In this document: piece after piece, positions 38,100-38,713 of the stretch
Layout: each line of letters opens with the position of its first letter
How positions within the stretch are numbered: the first letter of the stretch is position 1
Source of the DNA: a virus
Strand: one strand, 5' to 3'
DNA length: 38,713 nt
IMG/VR virus record: IMGVR_UViG_3300045242_000049
Location: 1-38,713 of that record
The notes under the pieces: generated by a model
Told to the model about the DNA's origin: nothing
Seen by the model: the letters and a program-made list of their open reading frames with translations, nothing else
Database searches by the model: none
Program-made: the position numbers and the translations under genes

Positions 38100-38713
38100 G
38101 CGCACGCGGCGCCGCGCGAGGCCGCGCGACCACGTCGACAAGGCCAATGCGTACGTCGCTGGCGTGCTGTCGGGTGCGATCCCTGCCTGCAAATGGGTGC
38201 GGATGGCATGCCAGCGCCAGCATGACGACCTGCACCGGCGCCGATTCAAGTACCGATTCGACCGCGATCGTGCGAACCGGGTCTGTCGCTTCATCGAGGG
38301 GCTGCCGCACATCAAGGGCGAATGGGCTGGCGACCTGATCGTGCTCGAGCCGTGGCAGTGTTTCATTCTGACCACCGTGTTCGGCTGGATCGATGCGCGC
38401 GGTCGACGCCGGTTCAAGACCGCTTACATCGAGGTCCCGCGGAAGAACGCGAAGTCCACGATCACGAGCGGGGTCGGGCTCTACCTGGTATCGGCCGATG
38501 GCGAGGCTGGCGCCGAGGTCTATTCGGCAGCGACTACGCGCGAGCAGGCTGGCATCGTCTGGAAGGACGCGCGGGCCATGGCGAACAAGACGCCGGCGCT
38601 GCGCGAGGATCTTGGCATTGCGACTACGTCGCGCGCGATCTTCGTTGCGGAGACGGCATCGAGCTTCAAGGCGCTGTCCCGCGACCAGCAGGGCAACCTG
38701 GACGGCTGGAATG
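38038..38713 (+). CDS. Large terminase subunit, 3' end beyond the window
   Basis: The frame opens after TAA at 38023 and the first start is GTG 38038, inside the small terminase gene. About 225 residues are visible. Marks are the basic Arg-rich start, WAGDLIVLEPWQCFILTTVF, the RFKTAYIEVPRKNAKST Walker-type ATP-binding loop, and VYSAATTREQAGIVWKDARA, typical of the Terminase_1 (HK97) group. The nuclease domain would lie beyond the right end. The C-terminus is probably followed by the small membrane protein at the left end of this window. Confidence 0.93.
   Translation, partial: MPAKPKAKARARSASSGATPKRTRRRARPRDHVDKANAYVAGVLSGAIPACKWVRMACQRQHDDLHRRRFKYRFDRDRANRVCRFIEGLPHIKGEWAGDLIVLEPWQCFILTTVFGWIDARGRRRFKTAYIEVPRKNAKSTITSGVGLYLVSADGEAGAEVYSAATTREQAGIVWKDARAMANKTPALREDLGIATTSRAIFVAETASSFKALSRDQQGNLDGWN

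Noticed and set aside
1-38713. CRISPR array, rRNA, insertion sequence, integrase, repressor or RNA polymerase gene.
   Set aside because: No regularly spaced repeats, no transposase with terminal repeats and no matching protein motifs were seen.

Overview
The window is almost a whole tailed-phage genome: a siphovirus of the HK97/lambda type with GC-rich DNA and a Gram-negative host, probably a beta- or gammaproteobacterium. The host call rests on a lipoprotein, an O-antigen-type acyltransferase, a YadA-like protein and an M15 endolysin with a surrounding set of membrane proteins; it is inference. The right end stops inside the large terminase gene and the left end begins just before the portal gene. 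The two ends are therefore neighbours on a circular or permuted map, with roughly 1 kb (the rest of terL) missing.

Late genes, plus strand, 1-17639: small membrane protein, portal, S49 protease, major capsid, putative head decoration protein, gp6-like connector, head closure protein, gp10-like protein, tail terminator, tail tube, tail chaperone G with its -1 frameshift product GT, tape measure, the GTA-like distal tail set (DUF2460, DUF2163, a small CxxC protein, NlpC/P60), a tail-tip protein and two fibre or lectin-like proteins. Most genes overlap by ATGA or GTGA.

Minus-strand block, 23540-17616 (read right to left): leader peptide, complete C5 cytosine methyltransferase, small membrane and zinc-ribbon proteins, a DUF7694-like protein, a frameshifted conserved gene, an SSB-like protein, two small unknowns, a J-domain protein, and a membrane acyltransferase that converges on the last tail gene.

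Early plus-strand block, 23684-31042: diverges from the minus block at 23541-23683. It holds small unknowns, a replication initiator whose linker DNA looks like an iteron origin, DUF551, a PAPS-reductase-like gene interrupted by an amber codon, DnaB helicase, an Ig-like protein with two possible starts, a DUF1064 nuclease and a Q-like antiterminator. A strong terminator and a tRNA(CAU) with initiator-like features follow.

Lysis and packaging block, plus strand, 31315-38713: an unusually large set of membrane proteins around an M15 endolysin, a lipoprotein, an exported YadA/tail-fibre hybrid, an HNH nuclease, a ParB-methyltransferase fusion, and the small and large terminase. Late transcription probably starts after the Q-like gene and runs through lysis, packaging, head and tail. 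I see no integrase, excisionase, repressor or partition gene, so the phage looks virulent unless those functions are in unrecognised small genes. The points most worth checking are the exported YadA-like protein, the hairpin between a perfect Shine-Dalgarno and the connector start, the A AAA AAC frameshift site with its downstream stem, two conserved genes broken by single-base lesions, domain insertions in the connector and tail-tip proteins, and the initiator-like tRNA.
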